60,353 nucleotides of DNA from Spirabiliibacterium mucosae (GTDB lineage Bacteria > Pseudomonadota > Gammaproteobacteria > Enterobacterales > Pasteurellaceae). Positions within the stretch are counted from its first letter, which is position 1. Every line of letters begins with the position of its first letter. Below are positions 9,932-19,026 of the stretch, piece by piece. The notes beneath the pieces were generated by a model, which was not told the DNA's origin, ran no database searches, and worked only from the letters and a program-made list of their open reading frames with translations. The translations under genes were made by a program, and so were the position numbers. The DNA lies in the NCBI RefSeq assembly GCF_014884965.1, contig NZ_JABTBO010000012.1:1-60353 (forward strand). The letters run 5' to 3'.

Positions 9932-9955
9932 AAAAGCACCCGAAGGTGCTTTTTT
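9931..9955. terminator. Terminator between rsmJ and dapA
   Basis: AAAAAGCACC, loop CGAA, GGTGCTTTTT forms a perfect ten-pair stem. It can serve both convergent genes. Confidence 0.9.
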
Positions 9956-9974
9956 ACTTTTTATACTTTAGCAA

Positions 9975-10874
9975 TTAGCGAACCAAGCCCGCGTGCTGCA
10001 AGGCCTCAATCACGGCTGGCTGCGCCTCTTCACTGAGCACAGTCAGCGGCAGGCGGATATGCAAGTTGCTAATCAGCCCCAAACGGTGGCAGGCCCATTT
10101 CACAGGGATTGGGTTGGATTCCACAAACAAGTTTTTGTGCAGCGGCATCAGCACTTGGTTGATTTCTTCCGCTTGCTCAAACTCACCTGCCAGCGCGTGG
10201 GCGCACATTTTGGCCATCTCCGCCGGCGCCACGTTGCTGGTGACTGAAATCACGCCTTCTGCACCATCGCGCATGGCATCAAGTGCGGTGGCATCATCCC
10301 CGCTGAAGATCAAGAAATCGTCGCCAGCGAGCTGTTTAATTAATTTCACGCGTTCGACTTCGCCGGTGGCCTCTTTGATGCCGACGATGTTTTTCACTTT
10401 CGCCAAGCGGGCCACGGTTTCAGGCTTGATGTCGCTGCCGGTGCGGCTTGGCACGTTGTAGAGAATTTGCGGGATGTCGGTGCTTTCTGCAATGGCTTTG
10501 TAGTGTTGATACATCCCTTCTTGAGTTGGTTTGTTGTAATACGGCACAACCGACAAACACGCTGCCACGCCGCTGCCGTGGAGCAGTTTGGTCATGGTGA
10601 TGGCCTCGCTGGTGGCGTTCGCGCCAGTGCCTGCGATAATAGGAATGCGCCCTTTGGCAAATTCAACGGTTTTTAAAATGGCTTTCACATTTTCTTCAAT
10701 GCTCAGGGTGGCGGACTCACCGGTGGTGCCCACGGAGACAATCGCGCTGGTGCCTGCATCAACGTGAAAATTCACCAACGCTTCAAGCTCTTCGTAGTTG
10801 ACGTCGCCAGCCTCTGTCATCGGGGTGACAAGGGCGACAATGCTGCCAGAAAATAACGGTTGTTGTGCCGACAT
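9975..10874 (-). CDS. dapA: 4-hydroxy-tetrahydrodipicolinate synthase DapA
   Basis: Condenses pyruvate with aspartate semialdehyde, the first committed step of lysine and diaminopimelate synthesis. The longer open frame (to 11105) has no conserved sequence before [11 protein letters not shown] 10874 has AGGAGA correctly placed, giving 299 residues. Schiff-base lysine K167 (GIKEATG), Y139 (YNVPSRTG) and the substrate loop GTTGES (49-54) are present. It begins the conserved block with bcp, perM, yfgD, hda, uraA, upp, purM and purN known from enteric bacteria. No lysine riboswitch was seen upstream. Confidence 0.96.
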   Translation of the reverse strand: MSAQQPLFSGSIVALVTPMTEAGDVNYEELEALVNFHVDAGTSAIVSVGTTGESATLSIEENVKAILKTVEFAKGRIPIIAGTGANATSEAITMTKLLHGSGVAACLSVVPYYNKPTQEGMYQHYKAIAESTDIPQILYNVPSRTGSDIKPETVARLAKVKNIVGIKEATGEVERVKLIKQLAGDDFLIFSGDDATALDAMRDGAEGVISVTSNVAPAEMAKMCAHALAGEFEQAEEINQVLMPLHKNLFVESNPIPVKWACHRLGLISNLHIRLPLTVLSEEAQPAVIEALQHAGLVR

Positions 10875-11037
10875 AACGATTCTCCTGTATATTTTTATTA
10901 TTCCTAGGCCTAATATGATTAGCTTGCCAAATTTGGCACAGTTTGCAAGTGCTTTTTTATGATCTCGCGCTTTTTTTTGCAAAAAAAGCCACCGAACTTT
11001 ACAATCTAGTTTGTGATTATCAAACAAAGGAGGCATT

Positions 11038-11510
11038 ATGCCAACGCCACTTAGCCAAGGCACACCCGAGGACCGAAGTTCAGCTTGCTTGATCAACGCA
11101 ATCAAGCCATCAGTTTAAGCCAATTTAAAGGCCAAAAAGTGCTGGTCTATTTCTATCCGCGCGCCCTCACCCCAGGCTGCACCACCCAAGCCTGCGACTT
11201 GCGCGACAGCCAATCCGAGCTTGAAAAGTGCGGTTTAACCGTGCTCGGCATCAGCCCCGACAGCCCAGACAAACTCGCCCGCTTTGAGGAGAAAAATCAG
11301 CTCAATTTCACTTTGCTTTCAGATCCTGACCACAAAGTCGCAGAGGCCTACGGCGTGTGGGGCGAGAAGAAATTCATGGGCAAAACCTTTGATGGCATCC
11401 ACCGCATCAGCTTTTTGATCGACGAAAGCGGCACCATCGCCCACGTGTTTGAAAAATTCAAAACCAAAGACCACGCCCGCATCGTCCTCGACTACCTGCA
11501 ACAGGCGTAA
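11038..11510 (+). pseudogene. bcp: Thioredoxin-dependent peroxiredoxin Bcp, frameshifted near the N terminus
   Basis: Thiol peroxidase that reduces peroxides with thioredoxin. The strong ribosome site AAAGGAGG precedes ATG 11038, which opens [10 protein letters not shown], the expected N terminus; the frame is then lost at about 11067-11075 (CCCGAGGACC). The -1 frame continues with [11 protein letters not shown] and the whole peroxiredoxin domain, including peroxidatic Cys in ALTPGCTTQAC and GVWGEKKFMGKTFDGIHR. Removing two bases, or adding one, near CCCGAGGACC restores a product of about 157 residues, as in E. coli. A TTG at 11085 could start a shortened protein, but it has no ribosome site and would lack the first strand. 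Confidence 0.8.
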
Positions 11511-11520
11511 ACAGATATTA

Positions 11521-11542
11521 AAAAAGGGCAAAATGCCCTTTT
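11521..11542. terminator. Terminator between bcp and the small unknown gene
   Basis: AAAAGGGC (11522-11529), loop AAAAT, GCCCTTTT (11535-11542): a perfect symmetrical stem that can act in both directions. Confidence 0.85.
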
Positions 11543-11543
11543 A

Positions 11544-11774
11544 TCATTTCCGCATGAGTTCTGGCCATCTGGCTTTGCAAAAATAGCTTTTGCCATCTTT
11601 CGCGAAGTCGTAAATATTGCTGACTTGACGGAGAGAAAATGGCGGTGTTTTCCCAAGTCGAAGGCAGTAGCGTGTTGCGCGTCTGAATTTACGATTGGCT
11701 CGGCGCTTGTCTTGTTTTTCACTTTCAAAGCAAGTATGGCCATTAATCGGCGTTTTCTTGTAGCTGCGACTCAT
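11544..11774 (-). CDS. Small basic protein of unknown function
   Basis: A 76-residue, strongly basic protein with an arginine/lysine-rich block (KQDKRRANRKFRRATRY, about residues 20-36) and several aromatic residues near the C terminus. The opening MSRSYKKTP resembles small uncharacterised proteins I have seen annotated in many bacteria, but I know no function. AGGAGA precedes the ATG. It sits between bcp and perM, where enteric genomes have no such gene, and has its own terminator. An overlapping frame (11492-11743) has no such organisation. Confidence 0.75.
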   Translation of the reverse strand: MSRSYKKTPINGHTCFESEKQDKRRANRKFRRATRYCLRLGKTPPFSLRQVSNIYDFAKDGKSYFCKARWPELMRK

Positions 11775-11870
11775 GTGATTCTCCTAGGATAAGTGGATAA
11801 CTTATCGCTCTTTGAGAATCACTCCATATTTGATTTTCATTGCATATTACCCTTGATATTCAACCGCACT

Positions 11871-12944
11871 TTATACAATAGGGTCTTCAGGTTCTTCGTT
11901 TGATGGCCAGGCGTTGAGGACGGCTTTGACCAAGGTTGCCAACGGGATGGCGAAGAAGATGCCCCAAAGGCCCCATAACCCGCCGAAGACGAGCACGGCG
12001 AGGATGATAATGAGAGGGTGAAGGTTCACCGCCTCACTAAACAGCAACGGCACGAGCAAGTTGCCGTCGAGAATTTGGATAAGAATGTGGCCGGCGACCA
12101 AGTAGCCAAAGGTGGAGGTGAGGCCAAATTGGGCGGCAGCAATCAGCACGATGGGGATGGTGATGAGCACCGCGCCAACGTAAGGGATCAACACCGACAA
12201 GCCCACGCCGACTGAGAGCAGCAGCGGGTAGCGCAGGCCGAAGCTCAGCAGTAGCACATAAGTGACGCAGCCAATCACCACAATTTCAACCAATTTGCCG
12301 CGGATGTATTTCGAGATTTGCCCTTGCATTTCACGCCAAACTTGCGAGGCTAAAGTGCGGTTGCGTGGCAAAAAGCGCATCGCGCCATTGATGAGCTGCT
12401 CTTTGTCTTTGATTAAGAAAAACACCATCAGCGGCACCAAAAAGGCATAAATCCCGATGGTCACCAGGCTCACCAAAGAGGAGATGGAGTATTTCAGCGC
12501 CGACTCGCCCATGGTTAAAATCTTGGTGCGTACGGTGGAGATGATGGAATCAAGCATTTGGTAGTCCACCAGCGCGGGGTAATTCTCCGGCAGTGTCAGC
12601 ACCCAAGCGTGGAGCTGGTTTATCATCTCGGGCAAGTCTTGCATCATGGATACCGTTTGGTTCCACAGCCGTGGCAATATCACGATAAAAACAAAAATGG
12701 TCAGCGCGATAAACAACAACAGCGTGATGCTAATCGCTACAATGCGCGGCAGGCGCAGCCGCTGGGCGATGAAATCAATCGGCGTTTCAAGCAAGTAGGC
12801 AAACACCAAAGCAATCAACAGTGGTGCGATGATGTCGCTGAAAAAATAAATCGCCAGAAAGCCGAATAACAAAATGGCAAAAAGCCCCATGGCTTGTGGG
12901 TCGCTAAAGCGTCGTTTGTACCATTTTTGAAACATGTCCAGCAT
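11871..12944 (-). CDS. perM: AI-2E family permease PerM
   Basis: Polytopic inner-membrane protein of the AI-2 exporter/PerM family; the E. coli orthologue (YfgO) has no settled substrate. I start at ATG 12944 ([16 protein letters not shown]), preceded by AAGGA, giving 357 residues (E. coli 353); the in-frame codons up to 12980 are not conserved. About seven to eight hydrophobic segments are visible. Family motifs are [32 protein letters not shown] and [19 protein letters not shown]. The flanking genes match E. coli bcp-perM-bepA-yfgD-hda except that bepA is absent here. Confidence 0.93.
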   Translation of the reverse strand: MLDMFQKWYKRRFSDPQAMGLFAILLFGFLAIYFFSDIIAPLLIALVFAYLLETPIDFIAQRLRLPRIVAISITLLLFIALTIFVFIVILPRLWNQTVSMMQDLPEMINQLHAWVLTLPENYPALVDYQMLDSIISTVRTKILTMGESALKYSISSLVSLVTIGIYAFLVPLMVFFLIKDKEQLINGAMRFLPRNRTLASQVWREMQGQISKYIRGKLVEIVVIGCVTYVLLLSFGLRYPLLLSVGVGLSVLIPYVGAVLITIPIVLIAAAQFGLTSTFGYLVAGHILIQILDGNLLVPLLFSEAVNLHPLIIILAVLVFGGLWGLWGIFFAIPLATLVKAVLNAWPSNEEPEDPIV

Positions 12945-13037
12945 GGGGTGTCCTTGTGTAAACTGCGTGGTGAATAACATATTGACTTAGTGACAGATTA
13001 AATCTATTTTGAGAGAAAAATCAATAGGAGAAAGACG

Positions 13038-13382
13038 ATGAGCGTGAAAATTTTACACAATCCCCGCTGTTCCAAAAGCCGTGCCACCTTGGCGTTGTTA
13101 GAAGAAAACGGCGTGCAGCCTGAAGTGGAGCTTTATCAAGCGCAGCAATACAGCGCTGAAGACATCCGCGCGATTGCTGAAAAATTGGGCGTGAGCGATT
13201 TGCGCGAGATGATGCGCACCAAAGATGAGCTCTACCGCACTTTGCATCTCGGCGAGGCCAGCCAAGCGCAATTGCTGCAAGCGTTGGTGGACAACCCGCA
13301 GCTGCTTGAGCGCCCGATTGTGATCTGTGGCGACAAAGCGCGCATCGGCCGCCCGCCTGAAAACGTGCTGGCGATTTTATAA
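13038..13382 (+). CDS. yfgD: ArsC/Spx-family reductase-like protein YfgD
   Basis: A 114-residue thioredoxin-fold protein of the ArsC family. The HNPRCSKSR motif places the active-site cysteine at C11, followed by the conserved TKDELYR and RPIVICGDKARIGRPPE. YfgD-type members are annotated as arsenate reductases, but physiological arsenate reduction is unproven and no ars genes are nearby. GGAG precedes the ATG. Its stop overlaps the end of convergent hda by 6 bases, leaving no room for a terminator. Confidence 0.88.
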   Translation: MSVKILHNPRCSKSRATLALLEENGVQPEVELYQAQQYSAEDIRAIAEKLGVSDLREMMRTKDELYRTLHLGEASQAQLLQALVDNPQLLERPIVICGDKARIGRPPENVLAIL

Positions 13383-14072
13383 CGCCAGTTTGTCTTTCAA
13401 AAAGGGGATGGTCAAATGCCCCTTTTGCGCCTCCAGCGTGGCGCGCTCGAGCTTATCGAGAGTGCGGAACAGGCTTTTGAGATCGCGTGCGTGACGCTTG
13501 AGTAAAAATTGCGCGGCGTCGTCGTTGAGGATCAAACCGCGAGCAAAGGCACGGCGCTGCAACACGTGCATTTTTTGCGCTTCTGACAGCGGCTTGAGCT
13601 GATACACCTCGCCCCAAATCAGGCGCGAGCGGAGATCGGGCAAATTAAGGGCCAGCTCGCTAATCGGCGCATTGGCGCTGATGATCAGCTCACCTTGCGC
13701 GCGCTCGTTGATGCGGTTGTATAAATCAAATATCGCGCGCTCCCAGTGCGCATTGCCGGCGATGGCGTGTAAGTCATCCAAGCAGACGAGATCGTGCAGT
13801 TCAAGGTTGTTGAGCAAATCGGGCGAAAATTGCGCGAGGGATTTCAGTGGCAGAAAGCTCGCCGCGCCGCCGTTTTGAGTGACCTCATCACAGCAGGCTT
13901 TGAGCAGGTGGCTTTTGCCCGTGCTGGGCTGGCCGAAGATAAAATAAAAGTGCGGTCGGGCTTGTGCAAGATGCGCGTGCAAACTGGCGAGAAGCAAGGG
14001 GTTGTTCTCGCCATTGAAATTATCAAATGTGTTTTCATCCAGCGTGTGAATCGGCAGCGGGATTTGACGCAT
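13377..14072 (-). CDS. hda: DnaA inactivator Hda
   Basis: AAA+ protein that, with the sliding clamp, stimulates hydrolysis of DnaA-bound ATP to prevent re-initiation. The product has 231 residues. An N-terminal clamp-binding motif, QIPLPI (3-8), corresponds to E. coli QLSLPL. Walker A GQPSTGKS is at 47-54 and Walker B-like VCLDDLHAI at about 95-103. It follows uraA on the same strand with a 12-base gap, so it probably shares the upp-uraA-hda transcript. Confidence 0.94.
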   Translation of the reverse strand: MRQIPLPIHTLDENTFDNFNGENNPLLLASLHAHLAQARPHFYFIFGQPSTGKSHLLKACCDEVTQNGGAASFLPLKSLAQFSPDLLNNLELHDLVCLDDLHAIAGNAHWERAIFDLYNRINERAQGELIISANAPISELALNLPDLRSRLIWGEVYQLKPLSEAQKMHVLQRRAFARGLILNDDAAQFLLKRHARDLKSLFRTLDKLERATLEAQKGHLTIPFLKDKLAL

Positions 14073-14084
14073 GCTCAGCCTATT

Positions 14085-15338
14085 TTAGACCGCACTTTGC
14101 GGTTTTTCTTTCGGCAAAATCAAGTGCATCACCACCGCGATGATAGCGCACAAGCTGATGCCTTTGAGCGACACTTCGCCCACATTAACCATCATGCCGC
14201 CGATGCCAAAGGTCAACACCACCGAGATAATACACAAGTTGCGCGGCTCAGAGACATTCACTTGCGCTTTAATCAGCGTGCTCATGCCCACCACGGCAAT
14301 CGAGCCGAACACCAGCATCATAATGCCGCCCATCACCACGGTTGGAATGGTCGCCAGCAACGCGCCGACTTTGCCACAAAACGAAATGGCAATCGCCCAG
14401 CACGCTGCCCATGTCATGATTTTCGGATTGAAGTTGCGTGTCAGCATCACCGCACCTGTCACCTCGGCATAGGTGGTGTTTGGCGGGCCGCCTAAAAACG
14501 CCGCAGTTGAGGTGGCAATCCCGTCACCAAGCAAAGTGCGGTGCAGCCCCGGCGTGCGCAGGAAGTCTTTGCCTGTGACTGAGCTTATCGCCATAATCCC
14601 GCCGACGTGCTCGATGGCTGGCGCAATGGCGATTGGCAACAGGTAGAAAATTGCCTCAAGTTTAAACGATGGCGTGGTGAACGTTGGCAGGCTGAACCAC
14701 GGCGCGTTAGCCACGCTTTGGAAATCAATCAAGCCATAGAAAAGAGCGGTGCAATAGCCCACCACAATGCCGAACATAATCGGAATCAAGCGCATCAAGC
14801 CTTTGGCAAACACCGCCACCACCAAGGTGGTGATCAAGGTCACCATCGAAATCACAATCGCTTGCTCATAGGGGAAGAGTTGCGCGCCGTCGCCGCCGCG
14901 GCCCATCGCCATGTTCACTGCCAGCGGCGCCAAGCCCATGCCGATGATGATGATAATGGGCCCAACCACCACCGGTGGGAAGATGCGTTGCAAAATCTCC
15001 GCACCTTTAAGCTTCACCAAAAAGCTCAAGGCGACGTACACCAGGCCTGCGCACATCAAGCCACCCATGGTGACCGACAGCCCCCAGGTGGCGATGCCGT
15101 ATTGCATAGGCGCGATGAACGCAAAAGAGGACGCGAGGAAAATCGGCACTTGTCGGCGGGTACACAGTTGGAAGAGCAGTGTGCCGACGCCGGCGGTTAA
15201 AAGTGCGGTATTGCTGTCGAGGCCAACAATCAACGGCACCAACACCAAGGCGCCAAAGGCCACAAACAACATTTGCAAGCCCACAAAGGCTTGCTTGATT
15301 GGGTGCTGCGCCGGTTCTGGCAGGGCTTGCGTGTTCAT
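14085..15338 (-). CDS. uraA: Uracil:proton symporter UraA
   Basis: Inner-membrane NCS2-family uracil importer. The 417-residue length is close to E. coli UraA (429). Visible family blocks include FLASSFAFIAPM (about 66-77), HVGGIMAISSVTGKDF in the substrate/cation region and GGPPNTTYAEVTGAV. The ATG overlaps the upp stop by one base (TAATG), coupling uptake to phosphoribosylation of uracil. Confidence 0.95.
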   Translation of the reverse strand: MNTQALPEPAQHPIKQAFVGLQMLFVAFGALVLVPLIVGLDSNTALLTAGVGTLLFQLCTRRQVPIFLASSFAFIAPMQYGIATWGLSVTMGGLMCAGLVYVALSFLVKLKGAEILQRIFPPVVVGPIIIIIGMGLAPLAVNMAMGRGGDGAQLFPYEQAIVISMVTLITTLVVAVFAKGLMRLIPIMFGIVVGYCTALFYGLIDFQSVANAPWFSLPTFTTPSFKLEAIFYLLPIAIAPAIEHVGGIMAISSVTGKDFLRTPGLHRTLLGDGIATSTAAFLGGPPNTTYAEVTGAVMLTRNFNPKIMTWAACWAIAISFCGKVGALLATIPTVVMGGIMMLVFGSIAVVGMSTLIKAQVNVSEPRNLCIISVVLTFGIGGMMVNVGEVSLKGISLCAIIAVVMHLILPKEKPQSAV

Positions 15339-15964
15339 TATTTTGTCCCGAAGATTTTATCACCCGCATCGCCTAAGCCTGGGATGATGTAGCCGTGTTC
15401 GTTTAAGTGATCGTCAATCGAGGCGGTGTAAAGCTCCACATCGCCGTGCGCTTGCTCAAGGGCTTTGATGCCTTCCGGCGCGGCCACTAGCACCAATACT
15501 TTAATGTGTTTGCAGCCTTTTTCTTTGAGCAAATTGATGGTTGCCACCATCGAGCCGCCGGTGGCCAGCATTGGGTCAACCACAATTGCCATGCGCTCTT
15601 CAAGGTCGCCGGCCAGTTTTTGGAAATACGGTACAGGCTCGAGGGTTTCTTCGTTACGATACATGCCCACAACACTAATGCGCGCGCTGGGGATATGCTC
15701 CAACACGCCGTCCATCATGCCAAGCCCTGCGCGCAAAATTGGCACCACAGTGACCTTTTTCCCCTTGATGCGCTCCACCTCCACCGGGCCATTCCAACCG
15801 TCGATGATGATGGTTTCGGTTTCTAAATCGGCGGTCGCCTCATAGGTCAGCAAGCTGCCCACTTCGGTGGCCAAATCGCGGAAATCTTTGGTATTGATAT
15901 CCCCCGCGCGCATTAAGCCGAGTTTGTGTTTAATCAAAGGATGATTGACTTGCACTAGTTTCAT
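15338..15964 (-). CDS. upp: Uracil phosphoribosyltransferase Upp
   Basis: Salvages uracil to UMP using PRPP. Start at ATG 15964, with AAGGAG upstream, gives 208 residues, exactly the E. coli length; upstream in-frame codons are non-conserved. The PRPP loop [10 protein letters not shown] spans 129-138 and the uracil-binding [12 protein letters not shown] lies near the C terminus. It is the first gene of the leftward upp-uraA-hda unit. Confidence 0.97.
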   Translation of the reverse strand: MKLVQVNHPLIKHKLGLMRAGDINTKDFRDLATEVGSLLTYEATADLETETIIIDGWNGPVEVERIKGKKVTVVPILRAGLGMMDGVLEHIPSARISVVGMYRNEETLEPVPYFQKLAGDLEERMAIVVDPMLATGGSMVATINLLKEKGCKHIKVLVLVAAPEGIKALEQAHGDVELYTASIDDHLNEHGYIIPGLGDAGDKIFGTK

Positions 15965-16198
15965 ATTGCACTCCTTAAAAGTTATCCGAGCAATTTTAAA
16001 ACATTGACAGGGCAATTAATAGCTTTTTTGTGTGGATTTTGCGTTATTGGCAAGCGCCATTCAACCTTTAGGATTTGCGTGAGAATTTGCGCAAAATTGT
16101 GTGATTTTTATCGCTTAAATTTTGACTAGCTGATACAATTTGTCAGACTCTCTTGCACTCACAAGAGCCCTAAGGTTTGGTTACAACAGGAAATTGTC
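15965..16198. promoter_or_regulatory. Divergent upp / purM promoter region
   Basis: A 234-base intergenic region between divergent pyrimidine salvage and purine synthesis operons. Around 16073-16095 there are TTGCG/CGCAA elements (TTTGCGTGAGAATTTGCGC) that only partly resemble the PurR operator. I see no small gene or structured RNA. Confidence 0.4.
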
Positions 16199-17236
16199 GT
16201 GGAAAAAGAAACATTAAGTTACAAAGATGCCGGCGTGGATATCAACGCGGGCAATGACTTGGTTGAGCGCATTAAAGCCGATGTGAAACGCACCCGTCGC
16301 CCTGAGGTGATGGGCGGCTTGGGCGGCTTTGGCGCGCTGTGTGCTATCCCTGCGGAATACAAAGAGCCGATTTTGGTCTCTGGCACCGACGGGGTGGGCA
16401 CCAAGCTGCGTTTGGCCATTGACTGCCACAAACACGACACCATTGGGGTGGATTTGGTCGCGATGTGCGTCAACGACTTGGTGGTGCAAGGTGCGCAACC
16501 GCTCTTTTTCCTCGATTATTACGCCACCGGCAAGCTTGAGGTGGATGTGGCCGCCGATGTGGTCAAAGGCATTGCCGATGGCTGCGTGCAATCGGGCTGC
16601 GCGTTAGTCGGCGGTGAAACCGCAGAAATGCCAGGCATGTATCATAAAGGCGATTACGATTTGGCCGGCTTTTGTGTTGGCGTGGTGGAAAAAAGCGAGA
16701 TTATTGAGCCGTCGCGCGTGCGCGTAGGCGACAAACTCATCGCACTGGCCTCCAGCGGCCCGCACTCAAACGGCTATTCTCTAATCCGCAAAGTGCTTGA
16801 GCGCAGCGGCGCCAATCCAACCCAAGACAAACTTGGTGAGAAAACCCTCGCCGAGCACTTGCTGGCACCGACCAAAATTTATGTTAAATCCATTTTGCAA
16901 TTGATCAAACGCGTTGACGTGCACGCCATTGCGCATTTAACCGGCGGCGGCTTTTGGGAGAACATCCCGCGCGTGCTGCCTGCCCATGTGCAAGCGGTGA
17001 TCGACGAGAGCAGCTGGCAGTGGGGCGAAGTGTTTGACTGGCTGCAACGCGAGGGCAATATCGAGCGCCATGAAATGTACCGCACCTTTAACTGCGGCGT
17101 GGGCATGGTGGTGGCACTGCCTGAAAAAGACGTGGAAACCGCACTTGCATTGTTACAACAAGCCGGCGAGCGTGCCTGGTTGATTGGCGAAATTGCCCAA
17201 CGCAGCGAAGACGCACCGCAGGTGGTGATTGCCTAA
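16199..17236 (+). CDS. purM: Phosphoribosylformylglycinamidine cyclo-ligase PurM
   Basis: ATP-dependent ring closure to aminoimidazole ribotide, step five of purine synthesis. The product has 345 residues with a GTG start, as in E. coli. N-terminal [10 protein letters not shown], the glycine-rich [14 protein letters not shown] (about 59-72) and [11 protein letters not shown] are typical. AGGA lies upstream. The stop overlaps the purN ATG (TAATG). Confidence 0.97.
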   Translation: MEKETLSYKDAGVDINAGNDLVERIKADVKRTRRPEVMGGLGGFGALCAIPAEYKEPILVSGTDGVGTKLRLAIDCHKHDTIGVDLVAMCVNDLVVQGAQPLFFLDYYATGKLEVDVAADVVKGIADGCVQSGCALVGGETAEMPGMYHKGDYDLAGFCVGVVEKSEIIEPSRVRVGDKLIALASSGPHSNGYSLIRKVLERSGANPTQDKLGEKTLAEHLLAPTKIYVKSILQLIKRVDVHAIAHLTGGGFWENIPRVLPAHVQAVIDESSWQWGEVFDWLQREGNIERHEMYRTFNCGVGMVVALPEKDVETALALLQQAGERAWLIGEIAQRSEDAPQVVIA

Positions 17237-17871
17237 TGCGCACGGCGGTATTGCTCTCGGGCAAGGGCGAAACGCTGCAGGCGATTATCGACGCACAAAA
17301 GTGCGGTCACCTGCACGCCCACATTGCTTGTGTGATAAGCGATCGCGCCGATACGTTAGGGCTTGAACGCGCGCAAGCGGCAGGCATTGCCACCGCCGTG
17401 ATTGCACGTGCGCAGTACGCCAGCAAAGTGGCATTTGAAGACGCCTTGATTGTGCAGCTCAACGCCGCCAAGGTCGAACTGGTGGTGCTGGCGGGTTTTA
17501 TGCGTGTGCTTTCCGTGCACTTTACGCAAGCGTTTGCTGGGCGGATTTTGAATATTCACCCGTCACTGCTGCCGAAATTCAAAGGCTTGAACACCCATCA
17601 GCGCGCGATTGACGCAGGCGAAACCGAGCACGGCACCAGCGTGCATTTTGTCGATGAATCCCTCGACGGTGGGCCTGTGATTTTGCAGGCCAAAGTGCCG
17701 ATTTTCCCACATGATAGCGCCGATGAGGTTGCCCAGCGCGTGAAGCAGCAAGAGCGGCAAATCTACCCGCTGGTGATTAGCTGGTTTGCCCAAGGCCGGC
17801 TTGTGCAACACAACAACAGCGCGGTGCTTGACGGCAAGGTGCTCGGCGCGGCGGGCTATGCCAGCGAATAG
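17236..17871 (+). CDS. purN: Phosphoribosylglycinamide formyltransferase PurN
   Basis: Transfers a formyl group from 10-formyl-tetrahydrofolate to glycinamide ribotide. The 211 residues are typical. The catalytic triad N106, H108 (NIHPSLLP) and D144 (SLDGGPVI) is intact. The substrate phosphate loop, usually GNGSNLQ or GQGTNLQ, reads GKGETLQ (9-15) here, an unusual variation in a conserved loop. It is coupled to purM by a one-base overlap. No clear terminator follows. Confidence 0.94.
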   Translation: MRTAVLLSGKGETLQAIIDAQKCGHLHAHIACVISDRADTLGLERAQAAGIATAVIARAQYASKVAFEDALIVQLNAAKVELVVLAGFMRVLSVHFTQAFAGRILNIHPSLLPKFKGLNTHQRAIDAGETEHGTSVHFVDESLDGGPVILQAKVPIFPHDSADEVAQRVKQQERQIYPLVISWFAQGRLVQHNNSAVLDGKVLGAAGYASE

Positions 17872-18011
17872 CACCAGATGACAGCGCGGGCAGAATGTTT
17901 TAGAATGACCATTGGCGATTAAATCCGCAATCAAACGCCATAATTGCCTTGAGAGGGAATTTTTTGGCTAAATTGGGTTCTAATAATGTATCGTAATAAG
18001 AGAGTGAATAG

Positions 18012-18968
18012 ATGAATTTAACCAAAATGAAAAATAAGTTAATCGCGTTAACCGCACTTTTAGGTGCATTATTAGTTGCACAACCGCTGCTGGCGGCTGA
18101 AACCGTGGTCGCCACTGTAGATGGCCACCCCATTTTATCCAGCCAAGTGAAAGCCGCCCTTGGCAAGCGTGCCAACACTGCCGCCAACCGCGCCAAAGCA
18201 CTCGATGATGTGATTGATGATATTTTGGTGCAAAAGGCGATTAAAGACTCGGGGGTGAGGATCAGCAGTGGTGATGTTGACCGCGTGCTGCAAAGCATCG
18301 CCGACCAAAACGGCCTAACATGGGGCCAATTGCTGGATGCGATGGACTACCAAGGCATTAATTATCAGCAATTTCGTAACCAAATTCGCCACCAATTACT
18401 AATGGGGCAAGTGCGCCAACACAGCATTGGCAAAAGCATTGACGTCGACCGCGAGCAAGTGCTGGCACTGGGCAAAAAAATGCAAAACGAGGCCAAAAGC
18501 AAAGGCCAATTGCACAAAGCCACCGCCACCGAATACCGCGTGAGCCACATTTTGCTCAAAACTAACCCAATTTTGACCGACGCCAAAGCCAAAGCGCAGC
18601 TCACCCAATTGCGCAGCGACATTTTGGCAAAAAAAATCAGCTTTGAAGACGCCGCCAAACAAAACTCGAAAGATTACCTCTCAGGCTACAAAGGCGGCGA
18701 TTTGGGCTTTGCCTTCCCAGAAAGTTATGTGAAAGAGTTTGCCCAAAAAGTGCGGTCAAGCAAGCAAGGCGTTATCACCGCGCCGTTTAAAACCGAATTT
18801 GGCTGGCACATTTTGAAGGTGACCGACACCCGCAAAGGCGATCGCACCGAGCAATACTACCAGCAAAAAGCCTATGAAAACTTGATCAACCGCCAAGCGC
18901 AGCAAGCCGCCAACGACTGGGTCAAAGCGCTGCGCAAAAATGCCGACATCAAGATAATGAAACCTTAA
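18012..18968 (+). CDS. surA: Periplasmic chaperone/peptidyl-prolyl isomerase SurA
   Basis: Periplasmic chaperone for outer-membrane proteins. The 318 residues begin with a signal peptide (basic NLTKMKNK then hydrophobic; cleavage likely after LLAA near residue 28). An N-terminal SurA domain (about 30-165) is followed by one parvulin domain (about 175-270; YRVSHILLKT, GGDLGFAF, FGWHILKV). E. coli SurA has two parvulin domains; a single one is usual in Pasteurellaceae. Downstream rsmA and apaH repeat the enteric surA-rsmA-apaH order. Confidence 0.92.
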   Translation: MNLTKMKNKLIALTALLGALLVAQPLLAAETVVATVDGHPILSSQVKAALGKRANTAANRAKALDDVIDDILVQKAIKDSGVRISSGDVDRVLQSIADQNGLTWGQLLDAMDYQGINYQQFRNQIRHQLLMGQVRQHSIGKSIDVDREQVLALGKKMQNEAKSKGQLHKATATEYRVSHILLKTNPILTDAKAKAQLTQLRSDILAKKISFEDAAKQNSKDYLSGYKGGDLGFAFPESYVKEFAQKVRSSKQGVITAPFKTEFGWHILKVTDTRKGDRTEQYYQQKAYENLINRQAQQAANDWVKALRKNADIKIMKP

Positions 18969-18982
18969 TCACAACAGCCAAT

Positions 18983-19006
18983 AAAATCCCGCTTGGTCGG
19001 GATTTT
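18983..19006 (+). terminator. Terminator after surA
   Basis: AAAATCCCG, loop CTTGGT, CGGGATTTT forms a nine-pair stem followed by ATTTATTT. rsmA begins 20 bases later and would need its own promoter or readthrough. Confidence 0.8.
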
Positions 19007-19026
19007 ATTTATTTGAAAATAAGCAT

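Noticed and set aside
10875-11037. Lysine riboswitch upstream of dapA
   Set aside because: The gap contains no extended pairing resembling the L-box.
13794-14495. 233-codon rightward open frame opposite hda and uraA
   Set aside because: It lies antisense to two well-recognised genes, has low-complexity H/Q-rich composition and no ribosome site; it is a by-product of GC-rich codon bias. The same applies to frames at 14607-15200 and 4328-4846.
16060-16110. PurR operator upstream of purM
   Set aside because: CGCAA/TTGCG words occur, but none gives a convincing 16-base palindrome.
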